A DNA stretch of 64,000 nt from Phoronis australis (Eukaryota > Phoronida > Phoronidae), in contig NMRA01000008.1 in assembly GCA_002633005.1 (NCBI GenBank), positions 1,650,567-1,714,566 of the forward strand, written 5' to 3'. The notes beneath the pieces are model-generated. The model saw only the letters and a program-made list of their open reading frames with translations. It searched no databases and was not told the origin of the DNA. Below, piece by piece: positions 62,901 through 64,000 of the stretch. Within the stretch, counting starts at the first letter, position 1. Each line of letters starts with the position of its first letter. Position numbers and translations under genes: made by a program.

Positions 62901-64000
62901 TTACCAGATTTATCAGCCTGTAAGGTGACGTCAGGCAGTATGCTATCCAAGTCCTTTTTGAACTTTTCATTCTCCTTATCACCCAACTCTTTATAGTGTT
63001 TCAGCACATTAGCTTCGGTCGCCAGTTGGGTGTACTAAAAGCAGACATGAAATCATTTTTGATTTTTAACAGGTGAAAAAGAGGAAAATTCCAAGCCCTG
63101 TAGTCTACAATAATTGAAATGACTACCAAACATTGTAGTTTTTAACAAGAGAAGGCAAGTATTAGATATCTTTTGTCAGAGGCTCATCCCTGCAACTTGT
63201 GTACTCCACAAGCACACGTATTATTGTACAGAGAAACTAACAGTTAATTCTCCACGAAAAATAAATAAATAAACTGCACTCACAGCACAAACTCAAACGA
63301 ATCTATGAGAGCCTTTGGATAGTGATCCGCCATCTCGTTCACTCTGAGAATGTCCACTAGGTGTCATGGGACCAGGCTTGAAACATCAGCTCTTCAGAAT
63401 ATGGTTGTACGTTCTGGGAAGTTGGTACCTCCCACTGTCTCTACTCCAACTTTCCAGAATGTACAACCATATTCTGAAGAGCAGACTGATGTTTCAACCC
63501 TGGTCCCACAACACCTAGTGGACACTCTCTGAGTGAACAAAATGGCAGATTGCTATCGAAAGGCTCTAATAGATTCCTTTAATTTTTTGCTGCGGGTACG
63601 GTTTGTATATTTTTATTGTGTCAACTATAGCTGATTAGCTTTCACTAACGTGGTAATTCTGCGCTTACTTTGCACAAAAATAAAAGCCAAAACTGTGACA
63701 GTCATTTTAATTCCATTTTACAAACGCCGATACTCTGCTACAGATAATGTAAACTTTACTAAATGTTGTCTAATGACATCTACACAGTACAAACCATGCT
63801 AGTAATAAACCAAAATTTTATTTATCTTCATTTTTGAGAAAAATTTTGACATAATAACATGTCAATTCTCGGCCATATTGTGCGCTAAATAAGTGAAGAA
63901 TTTCTTTAATACGACTAGCACATTTTTGCACAAAGTATTTTACGGAACAAAATCCTACCTTCGACAGCTGAGAGTCTAGAGAGGAGGATAGTTCGTTCAG
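59951..64000 (-). CDS. IMMT: MICOS complex subunit MIC60 (mitofilin), C-terminal 408 residues, partial
   Basis: Five exons read leftwards: 64000-63959 (continues beyond the window), 63034-62905, 62499-62276, 61195-60967 and 60552-59951. Phases 0, 1, 0, 1 all agree, giving 408 residues and a stop. MIC60 is an inner mitochondrial membrane protein that builds crista junctions; its C-terminal mitofilin domain faces the intermembrane space. The first part is predicted coiled coil (LSEDELNSLLAHAHRRVEQL, then ELRRELALQAAAHSEHI). The mitofilin domain includes FVNYLINTVPEEAVERGV, RRVCKRVGMID, YFLSYLQSFLMF, ELLSHAKYYLDRGDLESA and NQLKGESKRVASDWLREAR, all family signatures. The N-terminal targeting peptide and membrane helix lie outside the window. 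It converges on the riboflavin transporter gene. Confidence 0.95.
63300..63575. mobile_element. Foldback MITE in a MIC60 intron, arms of about 130 bp
   Basis: The left arm starts AATCTATGAGAGCCTTT and the right arm ends AAAGGCTCTAATAGATT. The arms stay complementary through GTCCACTAGGTGT, GAAACATCAG and CAGAATATGGTTGTAC, with a short loop near 63430-63445. Identity looks high but not perfect. It sits in the intron between the 63034 and 63959 exon boundaries. Confidence 0.85.

Noticed and set aside
1-64000. CRISPR arrays, bacterial operons or phage-like systems
   Set aside because: The window is intron-bearing animal DNA; no evenly spaced repeat-spacer array or prokaryotic gene cluster was seen.

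Overview
The window is animal genomic DNA. Genes are split by GT/AG introns, long AT-rich gaps lie between them, and the gaps hold microsatellites and short inverted-repeat transposons. The gene set (two class A receptors, a p24/TMED protein, an SLC52-type riboflavin transporter, MIC60) is metazoan. A secreted metallopeptidase of thermolysin family M4 joined to a WxxW domain, and hAT-type miniature elements, suggest a marine invertebrate, perhaps a non-vertebrate deuterostome such as an acorn worm. The species is inference; no ribosomal or mitochondrial marker is present.

Layout. 1-5.8 kb: no gene, two related hAT-like MITEs and dispersed repeats. 5.86-7.25 kb (+): intronless rhodopsin-like receptor. 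12.5-13.2 kb (+): intronless TMED/p24 protein with an atypical tail, probably a retrocopy. 15.7-22.5 kb (+): a five-exon gene, assembled here by matching splice phases, for a 623-residue secreted protein with a signal peptide, a Cys-containing segment, a WxxW domain and an M4 peptidase domain with all catalytic residues. 30.2-37.2 kb (+): prostanoid-type receptor broken by an intron at the end of TM6; a second exon is found downstream but the exon with the end of TM7 is not. 37.2-54.2 kb: no convincing gene, many repeats and one probable assembly duplication. 54.2-57.1 kb (+): complete three-exon riboflavin transporter. 60.0-64.0 kb (-): the five 3' exons of MIC60 (mitofilin), continuing past the window end. 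The transporter and MIC60 converge; the 2.85 kb between them holds an 8-bp-TSD hAT MITE and a decayed mariner-type transposon.

The genes share no pathway and are not co-transcribed. The most notable item is the WxxW-M4 chimera: a bacterial-type protease domain encoded in one uninterrupted exon, spliced behind animal-type extracellular exons.
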